NCBI GenBank assembly: GCA_023150805.1
Contig: JAKLKF010000005.1
Coordinates: 1-64,000 of the forward strand
Reading direction: 5' to 3'
Length of the DNA: 64,000 nucleotides
Source of the DNA: Myxococcota bacterium
GTDB lineage: Bacteria; Myxococcota_A; UBA796; UBA2385
Positions 1-6,261 of the stretch are shown here, in pieces. The position numbers and the translations under genes are program-made. The notes beneath the pieces were generated by a model. The model was not told where the DNA came from and ran no database searches. It saw only the letters and a program-made list of their open reading frames with translations. Position 1 is the first letter of the stretch, and each line of letters opens with the position of its first letter.

Positions 1-167
1 TTTTCGATGTTCGCCGTGTTTCGACCGGCTTCGATGCGGGCGAGCAGGCTGCGGTCCCAGGTGAGCCGGCCTGCGAGCACAGCCTGGGACGCGCCCTGCT
101 CCTGGCGCAGCGCGGCGACGATGCGCCCGAAGATGCTGGCGAGATCGACGGCGTGGGGGATGGTCAT
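1..167 (-). CDS. Xre-family helix-turn-helix regulator, N-terminal part (runs off window)
   Basis: Reading the minus strand from an ATG at 167 gives about 55 residues before the window edge. The segment contains the canonical HTH_3 pattern: LRQEQGASQAVLAGRLTWD, then SLLARIEAGRNTANIE. Proteins of this family bind short palindromic operators as dimers and often repress their own promoter, and two such palindromes lie just upstream (187-201 and 230-246). The gene diverges from the unknown ORF and integrase at 362-2047, so it may be the repressor of that mobile element. Everything after the HTH is outside the window, so any effector domain is unknown. The HTH assignment is seen in the sequence; the regulatory role is inferred. 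Confidence 0.75.
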   Translation of the reverse strand, partial: MTIPHAVDLASIFGRIVAALRQEQGASQAVLAGRLTWDRSLLARIEAGRNTANIE

Positions 168-186
168 GGGGTGGGCCTCGCATCTT

Positions 187-201
187 GGGTGAAATCTACC
201 C
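187..201. promoter_or_regulatory. Imperfect operator-like palindrome
   Basis: GGGTGAAATCTACCC is an imperfect inverted repeat sharing the GGGT...TCTACCC core with the perfect palindrome at 230-246, about 44 bp away centre to centre. It lies 20 bp upstream of the Xre-type gene start, where an autoregulatory operator would sit. This is inference from position and symmetry. Confidence 0.45.
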
Positions 202-229
202 AGGTGGGCTTGCGTGAAGCAAGAGCGTT

Positions 230-246
230 CGGGTAGATTCTACCCG
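230..246. promoter_or_regulatory. Perfect 8+1+8 palindrome, candidate Xre operator
   Basis: CGGGTAGATTCTACCCG is a perfect palindrome around a central T. It lies between the divergent Xre-type gene (start 167) and the ORF starting at 362, and is AT-richer than its surroundings. Together with 187-201 it looks like a paired operator for the divergently encoded HTH protein. Confidence 0.55.
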
Positions 247-361
247 AGCGGTCGCCGTGCGACAGGGCGTTCCCCCGCTCGCGGAGGCCCGGCTTCAGGA
301 AGACGGTCGCGAAAGCGCTGCGATTACGTCAACCTCGCCGGGTCCCCCTGGGAGGCCCGCT

Positions 362-925
362 ATGAACCTCGTCCCCGCCACCGCCCTGCGCCGCGATGAC
401 GCCGATCCCGTCGGCACCTTCGCGGTCCAGCACGCCCCGCGCCGCGACCGCGCGGTGCTCCTCGTCGGCTCCACCGTCTACGTCTGGCCCATGCCCGCGC
501 GCCCCGACGCGCTGCGCGTGCGCCGCGTCCACCTCGACGCCCCGGTGCGCCGCGCGCCGGACGGCCCCGTGTTCGGCGGCGACGACGAGCCCGACGCCCC
601 CGCGACCCGCCGCGTCCAGGCCGACCGGCTGCGCCGCCTCCAGGCCCGCGCCGCGCTGTACGCCACGCCCACGACCCTGTGCAGCACCCAGGACATCGCA
701 GACGTGTTCGCGCTCCGCGAGTCCGACGTGCGCGCCTCCCGCCCTGCGAGCGCCCGCCGCATCGGCCGCGCGTGGATGGCCCCGTTCGGCGACTGGCTCG
801 TGGCGCTCGGCGTGGACCTCGAAGGGCTCGCCGCACAGGCCGAGGCGCCGCGCGTCGTCCGCGCCCGCGCGCCTGCCTCGCCCACGCTGCGCCCCCTCGG
901 CGGTCCGTCCGCCGGTCGGAGGTGA
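362..925 (+). CDS. Hypothetical protein upstream of integrase
   Basis: A 187-residue protein of unknown function. The ATG at 362 is preceded by GGGAGG at 350-355, a good ribosome-binding site, so this start is preferred over upstream in-frame starts. The N-terminal half (VLLVGSTVYVWPMPARPDAL) looks like a small beta-rich domain. The C-terminal half is Arg/Ala-rich and contains a helical stretch (TQDIADVFALRESDVRASRP) that could be a degenerate helix-turn-helix. Its stop is 3 bp before the integrase ATG, so the two are probably co-transcribed, and it may be an accessory or excisionase-like protein of the element. No family is recognised. Confidence 0.6.
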   Translation: MNLVPATALRRDDADPVGTFAVQHAPRRDRAVLLVGSTVYVWPMPARPDALRVRRVHLDAPVRRAPDGPVFGGDDEPDAPATRRVQADRLRRLQARAALYATPTTLCSTQDIADVFALRESDVRASRPASARRIGRAWMAPFGDWLVALGVDLEGLAAQAEAPRVVRARAPASPTLRPLGGPSAGRR

Positions 926-928
926 CCG

Positions 929-2047
929 ATGGCCAAGGCCACCCGCCCGAAGCCCATCGAGATCGGTCCCGTCCGCGCCTCGCCGATGAACCGCAGCCGC
1001 GAGCAGGACGGCGTGATGCGCTGGTACTGGCGCGCCCGCCGCAAGGGCGTCCGCGACCTCGTGTGGGCAGGTTGGGCCACCCGCGACGAGGCCCAGCACC
1101 TCCTCGCCGACCGCGTGACGCGCGGCCTGCCGCCCCCGGCGAGCAAGGTCGCGACCGGCCCGGTGAACACCGTCGGCGAGCTCATCGACCGCTGGCACGC
1201 CCGCCAGCAGGAGCGCGCCGACCTCTCCGACCGCACGCTGGCCCACTACGACAAGGCCGCGCGCCACCTCGTCGCCTGGGTGCGCGAGGTCGGCGTCCAC
1301 CGCCTCGACCGCGACACGGTGGAGCGGTACCGCGACCACCGGCTGCGCGAGGGCGCGTCCCCACGGCTGATCGTGCAGGAGCTGCGCGTCTGGTCGATGG
1401 CGTGGCGCTGGGCGCAGGAGGCCGCGATGGTCCCCGCCCGCGCCTTCCCCACTGTCCCGGTGAAGGTCGAGGGCTACGTCGCCAACCACCACACGCCGGA
1501 CCCGGCCGACGTCCGCAAGGTGCTCGACGCCTGCACCGGCGAGACGCGCCTCGCGATCGAGCTGCTGGCGATCACCGGCGCGCGGGTGTCGGAGGTCGCC
1601 GACTTGCGCCGCTGCGACATCGAGGTCGACGGCCGGCGTGTCCACCTGCGGCTCACCGGCAAGACCGGCACCCGGCGCTTCCCGCTGCCCGAGCCCATCG
1701 CGGAGACGATGCGGCTGCGGGCGGGGAGCGAGGAGACGTCGGCGTTCCCGAGCTTCGGCAACCCGCGCGACCAGGCGCTCCGTGGGCGCCTCGCGCGGGC
1801 CTGCAAGCGGGCCGGAGTGCGGGCGTTCACGCCGCACGGGCTGCGGCGCATGGTCGTCGACCGGATGCTGCGCGCGGGCGTGGACCCGGCGACGGCGGCG
1901 AGCCTGACGGGGCACTCCGTGGTCGTGATGCTGCGGTTCTACCGGCAGGTGACGGAGGCGGACCGGGAGGCGGCGGTGGCGAAGGCGGCGCTGGCGGCGT
2001 TCCCAGCCACGGTATCCGCGACGACCGCAGCGGAGAGCGGAGCGTGA
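929..2047 (+). CDS. Tyrosine recombinase / phage-type integrase
   Basis: A 372-residue site-specific recombinase. The catalytic set of the tyrosine recombinase family is visible: Arg219 (ITGARVSEVADL), Lys245 in the beta-hairpin (LTGKTGTRRFPL), His303/Arg306 (TPHGLRR), His329 (LTGHS) and the nucleophile Tyr338 (MLRFYRQV). The N-terminal part (about 78-185) resembles the SAM-like core-binding domain. GGAGGT at 918-923 supports the ATG at 929, three bases after the preceding stop. It would integrate or excise the element whose other genes lie to the left of the window. All catalytic residues are present, so it is probably functional. Confidence 0.92.
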   Translation: MAKATRPKPIEIGPVRASPMNRSREQDGVMRWYWRARRKGVRDLVWAGWATRDEAQHLLADRVTRGLPPPASKVATGPVNTVGELIDRWHARQQERADLSDRTLAHYDKAARHLVAWVREVGVHRLDRDTVERYRDHRLREGASPRLIVQELRVWSMAWRWAQEAAMVPARAFPTVPVKVEGYVANHHTPDPADVRKVLDACTGETRLAIELLAITGARVSEVADLRRCDIEVDGRRVHLRLTGKTGTRRFPLPEPIAETMRLRAGSEETSAFPSFGNPRDQALRGRLARACKRAGVRAFTPHGLRRMVVDRMLRAGVDPATAASLTGHSVVVMLRFYRQVTEADREAAVAKAALAAFPATVSATTAAESGA

Positions 2048-2209
2048 GGGCCAGCCTCTTCGCTTCCGCGCGGGAGAAATCACAGACACTGTCTGGGAAA
2101 TCTCGATGCCGCGTCGGAGGGAACCTGTATGCGCGGCTGATGAGTTGGTCCGGGTGTCCTCGTCGCTCGGCTCCGCGAGGCGACGTCGTGAGCGCGAACC
2201 GGGAAGGAC

Positions 2210-2236
2210 CTCACGCAAAGACGCAAAGACGCAAAG
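2210..2236. repeat. Left inverted arm: triplicated 8-mer beside GxxExxY gene
   Basis: CTC followed by three perfect tandem copies of ACGCAAAG (2213-2236). The same 27 bp occurs in inverted orientation at 2639-2665, so the two arms bracket the GxxExxY coding region. The repeat is AT-rich in a GC-rich context. Confidence 0.85.
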
Positions 2237-2245
2237 CCTGAGGCG

Positions 2246-2683
2246 TCAGCGGTTGAGGCCGTTCACGACGCGGGTGATGCCGTCCTTGATGAGCGGTGCA
2301 CCGAAGTTGATGAGCAGGCCGAGCTTGCGGTGGGAGAGCCGCAGGTAGGTCAGAAGCTGCTTCTTGTGGACCGGACGGACGGCCTCGATCGACTTCAGCT
2401 CGACGATGACAAGGTCCTCGACGAGCAGGTCGGCACGGAACGCCTCGTCAAAGCGCATCCCCTCGTACTCGATGGCGATCGGGACCTGTCGCGCGACCCG
2501 GAGCCCACGGACGCTCAGCTCGTGCGCGAGCACCGTCTCGTACACGGACTCCAGCAGCCCAGGCCCCAGCGCCGTGTGGACCCTGAACGCCGCATCCACG
2601 ACGATCTTGGCGACCTCGTTCTCGGTCAGCCTGCCCTCCTTTGCGTCTTTGCGTCTTTGCGTGAGACCCCGCCCCGCCACCAT
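2246..2683 (-). CDS. GxxExxY family protein
   Basis: Shows the family signature GPGLLESVYE followed by VLAHELSVRGL and the conserved core FRADLLVEDLVIVELKSIE, a PD-(D/E)xK-like Asp...Glu-x-Lys arrangement, ending YLRLSHRKLGLLINFG. The biochemical role of the family is not established; a nuclease-like fold is suggested by the ELK motif. The ATG at 2683 makes residues 8-15 (LTQRRKDA...) a translation of the flanking 8-mer repeat. The likelier start is a CTG at 2629 preceded by AAGGAGG, giving about 127 residues, close to the usual size of this family. The gene sits between inverted copies of the ACGCAAAG triplet, as if carried as a small cassette. Confidence 0.88.
   Translation of the reverse strand: MVAGRGLTQRRKDAKEGRLTENEVAKIVVDAAFRVHTALGPGLLESVYETVLAHELSVRGLRVARQVPIAIEYEGMRFDEAFRADLLVEDLVIVELKSIEAVRPVHKKQLLTYLRLSHRKLGLLINFGAPLIKDGITRVVNGLNR
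2639..2665. repeat. Right inverted arm: triplicated 8-mer beside GxxExxY gene
   Basis: Three perfect copies of CTTTGCGT (2639-2662) followed by GAG, the exact reverse complement of the left arm at 2210-2236. It overlaps the 5' end of the annotated GxxExxY reading frame if the ATG at 2683 is used. Confidence 0.85.
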
Positions 2684-2715
2684 CGTACCGCGCCGCCCGC
2701 CGCGAGCAGCCCACC

Positions 2716-2728
2716 GGGAACTGTTCCC
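2716..2728. other. Short palindrome with repeated half-sites
   Basis: GGGAACTGTTCCC is a 6+1+6 palindrome. The half-site GGGAACAG recurs twice within the next 45 bp. It lies between the 3' end of the sulfatase gene and the 5' end of the GxxExxY gene. It could be an operator or a terminator remnant; there is no T-tract. Function unknown. Confidence 0.35.
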
Positions 2729-2822
2729 ACTCCGGGCGGGAACAGGCCCCCTCGGGCCGGGAACAGCCCCCTCCGACGCGCCGAGAACACCGTCCCCACC
2801 GCCCTCGCGCGCCACGCCGAGG

Positions 2823-4742
2823 CTACTCCATGTACCCCAGCGCCTTGAGCGCCTCGATCTCCTCGGCGCTGAGGTTCTCGGGCATGCCCTTGGGGGCGTC
2901 GATGGGGGCGTCCAGGGCCGGCAGGGCCAGCTTGGCCTGCCAGTCGGCCAGCTCGGCCTGCAGGGCGGCGACCTTGTCGGGGGCCTGGGCGGCGATGTCG
3001 GTGCTCTCGCCCGGGTCCTTGCGCAGGTCGAACAGGACGGTGCCGTCGGTGATGTGCTGCACCAGCTTGTGGTCGCCCGAGCGGTAGGTGCGGAAGCGGC
3101 CGCGGGGGTTGACCAGGGGGCCCTTGCCGTTGGCCTCACCCGGGTTGAAGCGCGCGGAGAGCATGTGCTCCTCGAAGCGCTCGGCCAGCACGGGCTTGCC
3201 GACGTCCTGGCCGTCCAGGCCGGGCATCAGGCTGCCGACCTGGTTCACGCCGGGAGCCTCCACGCCGGCCAGGTCGAGCACGGTGGCGTAGGTGCCGACG
3301 GTCGAGACGGCGGTCGTGACCACGCTGCCGGCGGGGATGCGGGCCGGGTAGCGCAGGGCCAGGGGGACGCGCAGGATCTGCTCGCTGACCGGCGTGACGT
3401 GGCCGAAGGAGCCCTGCTCGCCGACCGCCTCGCCGTGGTCGCCCACCACGATGACGACCGTGTTGTCCAGGCGGCCCGACTCGCGCCAGATGTCGATCAC
3501 CTCGCCCACCAGGTGGTCGGTGTAGAGCACGCCCGCGTCGTACAGGTCGATCAGCGGCTGGTGGACCTGCTGGTACTCGGCGTCGGTGAGCTGGCGGCCG
3601 AACTGCACGCCGAAGGCGATCTGGTTGATCTCGCGCAGCTCGGACATCGGCCGGTCCTGGTAGGCCGTCACGAACTCGTGGGGGAGCTGGTGGAAGGGGA
3701 AGTGGGCCTCGAGGAAGTTGACGAACACGAACTGCGGGGGGCCGTCGGCCGGCCGGTCGTCCATCCAGCGCTTGATGTTGCCCACCACCATCTGTCCACC
3801 CTTGTCCTCGGCGCCGCCCATGGGGGTCGTGTCGATCAGGCGGTAGATGAAGCTGAAGTTGCGGGCGCTGGTGCCGGTGGACCAGGCCTTGTCGTTGGCC
3901 ATGAAGCCGCGGGTCAGGCCGAAGCTGTCGCTGATGTGCGGGTTGGCCGAGAAGCAGCGGGTCTGCCAGCCGGCGTCCGCCAGGGTCTCGGCCAGCGTCG
4001 GCAGCTTGTCGTCGAGGAAGCGCGTCTCGTCGTTGGCGTTGTTCCAGGACGGGAAGGTGCCGGTGAACAGCGCGGCGTGGGCCGGCAGGGACCAGGTGGC
4101 CGGGCTGTTGGCGTCGGCGAAGAGCACGCCTTCCTTCGCCAGCCGGTCGAAGTTGGGCGTGGTCTGGCGGCTGTAGCCGTAGGCCGACGAGGACTGGGCT
4201 CGCACCGTGTCCATCACGATGTAGAGCACGTCGGGCGCGCCCGCCGGCGCGGTCTTGGCCCCCTCGCGCACCGGCAGCGGCGCCTTGTTGGCCTCGATGA
4301 CCTCGGGGATGGCCAGGGTGACGGCGGGGATCACGGTGGCCAGCGCCACGGCCGAGGCCGGCTTCCAGCGCCACAGGGCGCGGCCGATGGCGAAGACCAG
4401 CAAGCCCGCGAAGGTGGGCGCGATCCACATGGCCAGCTTGCTGGGGTCGACGGCGACGTAGCGCTCGAGCCCGATCCAGACGGCCGCGAGCAGCAGCGGG
4501 TGGGCCCACTCGCCGCGGGGCAGGCGGGTGGCCGGCGACAGCAGCAGGCCCACCACCACGCCCAGCAGGATCTCCATCGGGATCGTGCGGGCGGCGAAGG
4601 CGGTCAGCGGGGGCACCCCCAGGGCGACGATCAGGCCGATGCCCTGGGCGAGGTGGACGATGGTGATGGCCACGCCCCAGCCCAGGCCACCGAGGAGGCC
4701 GGCCTTGAGCATGGAGACGGGCGAGGAGCTGGCAGAGGACAC
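2823..4742 (-). CDS. Membrane-anchored sulfatase-family hydrolase
   Basis: A 639-residue protein: about five N-terminal membrane segments (roughly 15-145) followed by an alkaline-phosphatase-superfamily sulfatase domain from about 170, expected outside the membrane. Metal-site motifs are seen: IVMDTVRA (Asp178) and VGDHGEAVGEQGSFGH. The position of the catalytic Cys/Ser (C-x-P-x-R in true sulfatases) reads S-L-P-A-H (218-222), followed by AALFTG. Without that Cys and Arg, formylglycine-dependent sulfatase chemistry is doubtful; phosphodiesterase or phosphoglycerol-transferase-like activity is an alternative. The C-terminus EALKALGYME is common in this group. The Fur-like pseudogene lies 33 bp upstream on the same strand. 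Confidence 0.85.
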   Translation of the reverse strand: MSSASSSPVSMLKAGLLGGLGWGVAITIVHLAQGIGLIVALGVPPLTAFAARTIPMEILLGVVVGLLLSPATRLPRGEWAHPLLLAAVWIGLERYVAVDPSKLAMWIAPTFAGLLVFAIGRALWRWKPASAVALATVIPAVTLAIPEVIEANKAPLPVREGAKTAPAGAPDVLYIVMDTVRAQSSSAYGYSRQTTPNFDRLAKEGVLFADANSPATWSLPAHAALFTGTFPSWNNANDETRFLDDKLPTLAETLADAGWQTRCFSANPHISDSFGLTRGFMANDKAWSTGTSARNFSFIYRLIDTTPMGGAEDKGGQMVVGNIKRWMDDRPADGPPQFVFVNFLEAHFPFHQLPHEFVTAYQDRPMSELREINQIAFGVQFGRQLTDAEYQQVHQPLIDLYDAGVLYTDHLVGEVIDIWRESGRLDNTVVIVVGDHGEAVGEQGSFGHVTPVSEQILRVPLALRYPARIPAGSVVTTAVSTVGTYATVLDLAGVEAPGVNQVGSLMPGLDGQDVGKPVLAERFEEHMLSARFNPGEANGKGPLVNPRGRFRTYRSGDHKLVQHITDGTVLFDLRKDPGESTDIAAQAPDKVAALQAELADWQAKLALPALDAPIDAPKGMPENLSAEEIEALKALGYME

Positions 4743-4775
4743 GGGCGCACCTGGGAGGGGGTGTCGGCCAGCGGT

Positions 4776-5332
4776 CTACCCTGTCGAGGGGCAGGGCCGC
4801 GAGGGCTTGCACAGGATCCGCGCGAGGCAGCCCGGGGGACTGCGCGTCTGCGCCTGGGGGGGGCCGTCGGTCGCGCCGTCGGGGCAGTGGCCCTTCAGCT
4901 CCAGTGTCGCTGCCGCCAGGGACTGGCTCCAGCGCGGGCCCGCCTCCAGCGTCGGGACCGGCTGCTCGGGCAGGCAGGAGACCGTGCCGCAGTCGGTGCA
5001 GACGAAGTGCGGGTGCGTGTGCCGAGCGTGCTCGGGGCTGCCCGCCGCCTCGAAGCGCCCGACCCCACCGTCCCGGCTGGCCAGCCGCGCCAGGCCCGCC
5101 TCCACCAGCTTGTCCAGGTTCCGGGAGACCGTCACCCGGTCGAGCGGCACGGCCCGCGGGCGCTCGGTCGCTGTGGCGCTGCTCGAGGGGCGGTCTGCGG
5201 CCGGCAGGCCTCCCGCACGGCCAGGCGCGGCGCAGTGATCCGCAGGCCGTGGGCCTGGAGCAGGGCGCGCAGGGTGTCGGGGGAGGGGTGGTTGGCGGGC
5301 AGGGAGGGGTCCTGGGCGAGGAGATCTTGCAC
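4776..5332 (-). pseudogene. Fur-family metalloregulator with frameshift (degenerate)
   Basis: From the ATG at 5332 the N-terminal helix is Fur-like (LRALLQAHGLRITAPRLAV). The frame then diverges, and the rest of a Fur protein continues one frame over: VPLDRVTVSRNLDKLVEAGL (recognition helix), HPHFVCTDCGTVSCLP with the first zinc CxxC, ending near 4776. A single missing base around 5205-5222 would restore one continuous protein. The second zinc CxxC has become CPDG. Fur/Zur/PerR proteins repress metal or oxidative-stress genes; this copy looks inactivated, unless the frameshift is a sequencing error. It lies on the same strand just upstream of the sulfatase gene. Confidence 0.7.
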
Positions 5333-5370
5333 GCGGGCTGCAGATCCGCGACGACCGACTGCCTAACCTA

Positions 5371-5432
5371 CCCCCGGTCGTAGTCCTCGATGGCCACGAT
5401 GATGGCCGCGTCATCAGCAAAGGACCCGGCCT
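5371..5432 (-). pseudogene. Fragment of a caspase-like gene
   Basis: The minus strand reads GSFADDAAIIVAIEDYDRG and then stop, matching the start of the caspase domain of the gene at 8430-9560 (PFAEDAALIVAIEDYDR). The DNA shares a run of about 28 identical bases with 9426-9453. No His or Cys catalytic segment follows; the sequence breaks into the Fur pseudogene. It is the remnant of a fifth or sixth caspase paralogue, lost by deletion or rearrangement. Confidence 0.75.
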
Positions 5433-5521
5433 GGCAGCCTGTGGGGCATGGCGCCCGTTGTGGCGCCGGAGGGGCCGGCCAGAGCTCGCCGCGGGCATGC
5501 GACGGCCTGTTCCGCGCAAGA

Positions 5522-5569
5522 CCCCGACGCAAGTGGGTTGGATGATGCGTCCAGTCGAGTTGCATCGGG
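5522..5569. repeat. REP-like palindromic element (full), block 1
   Basis: Arms CCCCGACGCAAGT and AGTTGCATCGGG pair with two mismatches around an inner TTGGAT/TCCAG partial stem. First member of a full-half-full triplet at 5522-5686 that is matched, with the same order and nearly the same spacing, at 21141-21300 beside the RAYT gene. Confidence 0.7.
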
Positions 5570-5584
5570 AATAGATGCCCGAAA

Positions 5585-5607
5585 CCCCGACGCAAGTGGG
5601 TTGGATG
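5585..5607. repeat. REP-like half element, block 1
   Basis: Left arm only (CCCCGACGCAAGTGGGTTGG...), starting 63 bp after the first element. It corresponds to the half element at 21201-21223. Confidence 0.65.
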
Positions 5608-5637
5608 GCCTGGATCGGGTCGGAAATGGGGCTTGGA

Positions 5638-5686
5638 CCCCGACGCAAGTGGGGTGCATGTTTCATCCAATCGAGTTGCATCGGGG
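5638..5686. repeat. REP-like palindromic element (full), block 1
   Basis: CCCCGACGCAAGT at the left and GAGTTGCATCGGGG at the right form an imperfect hairpin. Third member of the block-1 triplet, 53 bp after the half element, the same spacing as in block 2. Confidence 0.7.
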
Positions 5687-5896
5687 TGGCCCCGACCCAA
5701 GGCCGGATTGCCGCGTCCGGAGTCCGGCCCGCTGGGCGAGGAGCCCGCCTCTCCCGCTCCGGCTGCGTGCCGCCCTGCGCCACGGCTTCGTCGAGGTCCT
5801 CGACCCACCCGGCCAGCACCGCGCTCGACTGGGCCAGCCTGGGGGTCTTGGTGCTCCTGGAGCTGGCGTCGGGCTGGCGCCAGGGGCCGCCGTGCA
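5687..5896. other. Gene-free stretch between REP block and IS-like end
   Basis: No intact gene. The minus strand carries a short open stretch (AQSSAVLAGWVEDLDEAVAQ) that reads like real protein but matches nothing recognised and has no start or stop context. It may be a remnant of a disrupted gene. Confidence 0.35.
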
Positions 5897-5940
5897 GTCC
5901 GGAAATTCTGGCGGGTAGGCGTCCGGAAATTCTGGCGGGT
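5897..5940. repeat. Tandem 20-bp repeats, IS21-like terminal repeats
   Basis: GTCCGGAAATTCTGGCGGGT occurs at 5897-5916 and identically at 5921-5940 (period 24). Multiple short terminal repeats next to istA are typical of IS21-family ends, and an istA-like reading frame begins 63 bp further on. Confidence 0.6.
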
Positions 5941-6003
5941 TCCCCCCGCCAGCCGCCTCCCGGGGGCTCCGGTAGCTGGTGGGTCCACGCAGGAGCCCCG
6001 CTG

Positions 6004-6261
6004 GTGATCGACGTCATGTCCCGCCTGAAGATCCACCACATACCCGAGGGGGGCACGCCCCAGGCCGCCATCGCCGAGAAGTGCCGGACGAACCTGCGCT
6101 CGGTGCAGCGCGTCCTCTCGGATCCCGAGCCGATGCTGCCGGAGGTTGCCGCCAACCAGAGGCAGGCTGCTCCTCGCCGAGGACGGCTGCCGAAGGCGGA
6201 CCCGGCCGTCGTCGAGCAGGTGCGCGGGCTGCTGGCGGAGGCCAGCGGCCTGTCCGGGACC
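6004..6261 (+). pseudogene. IS21-family transposase IstA, N-terminal remnant
   Basis: From a GTG at 6004 (CAGGAG 10 bp upstream) the frame reads VIDVMSRLKIHHIPEGG, then QAAIAEKCRTNLRSVQRVL, an N-terminal helix-turn-helix, followed by GRLPKADPAVVEQVRGLLAE. This resembles the DNA-binding start of IstA transposases. No DDE catalytic domain follows; homology stops where the MopE-type gene on the opposite strand ends (6262), and no istB helper is present. Together with the terminal-like repeats at 5897-5940 it marks a truncated insertion sequence. Assignment rests on recalled family resemblance. Confidence 0.55.

Noticed and set aside
329-2218. Long minus-strand frame (629 codons) opposite the integrase
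   Set aside because: GC-rich shadow frame; the plus strand has the intact recombinase with all catalytic residues.
5522-5686. CRISPR array
   Set aside because: Repeats are palindromic, one is half length, and spacing is not constant; no cas genes. REP-like elements fit better.
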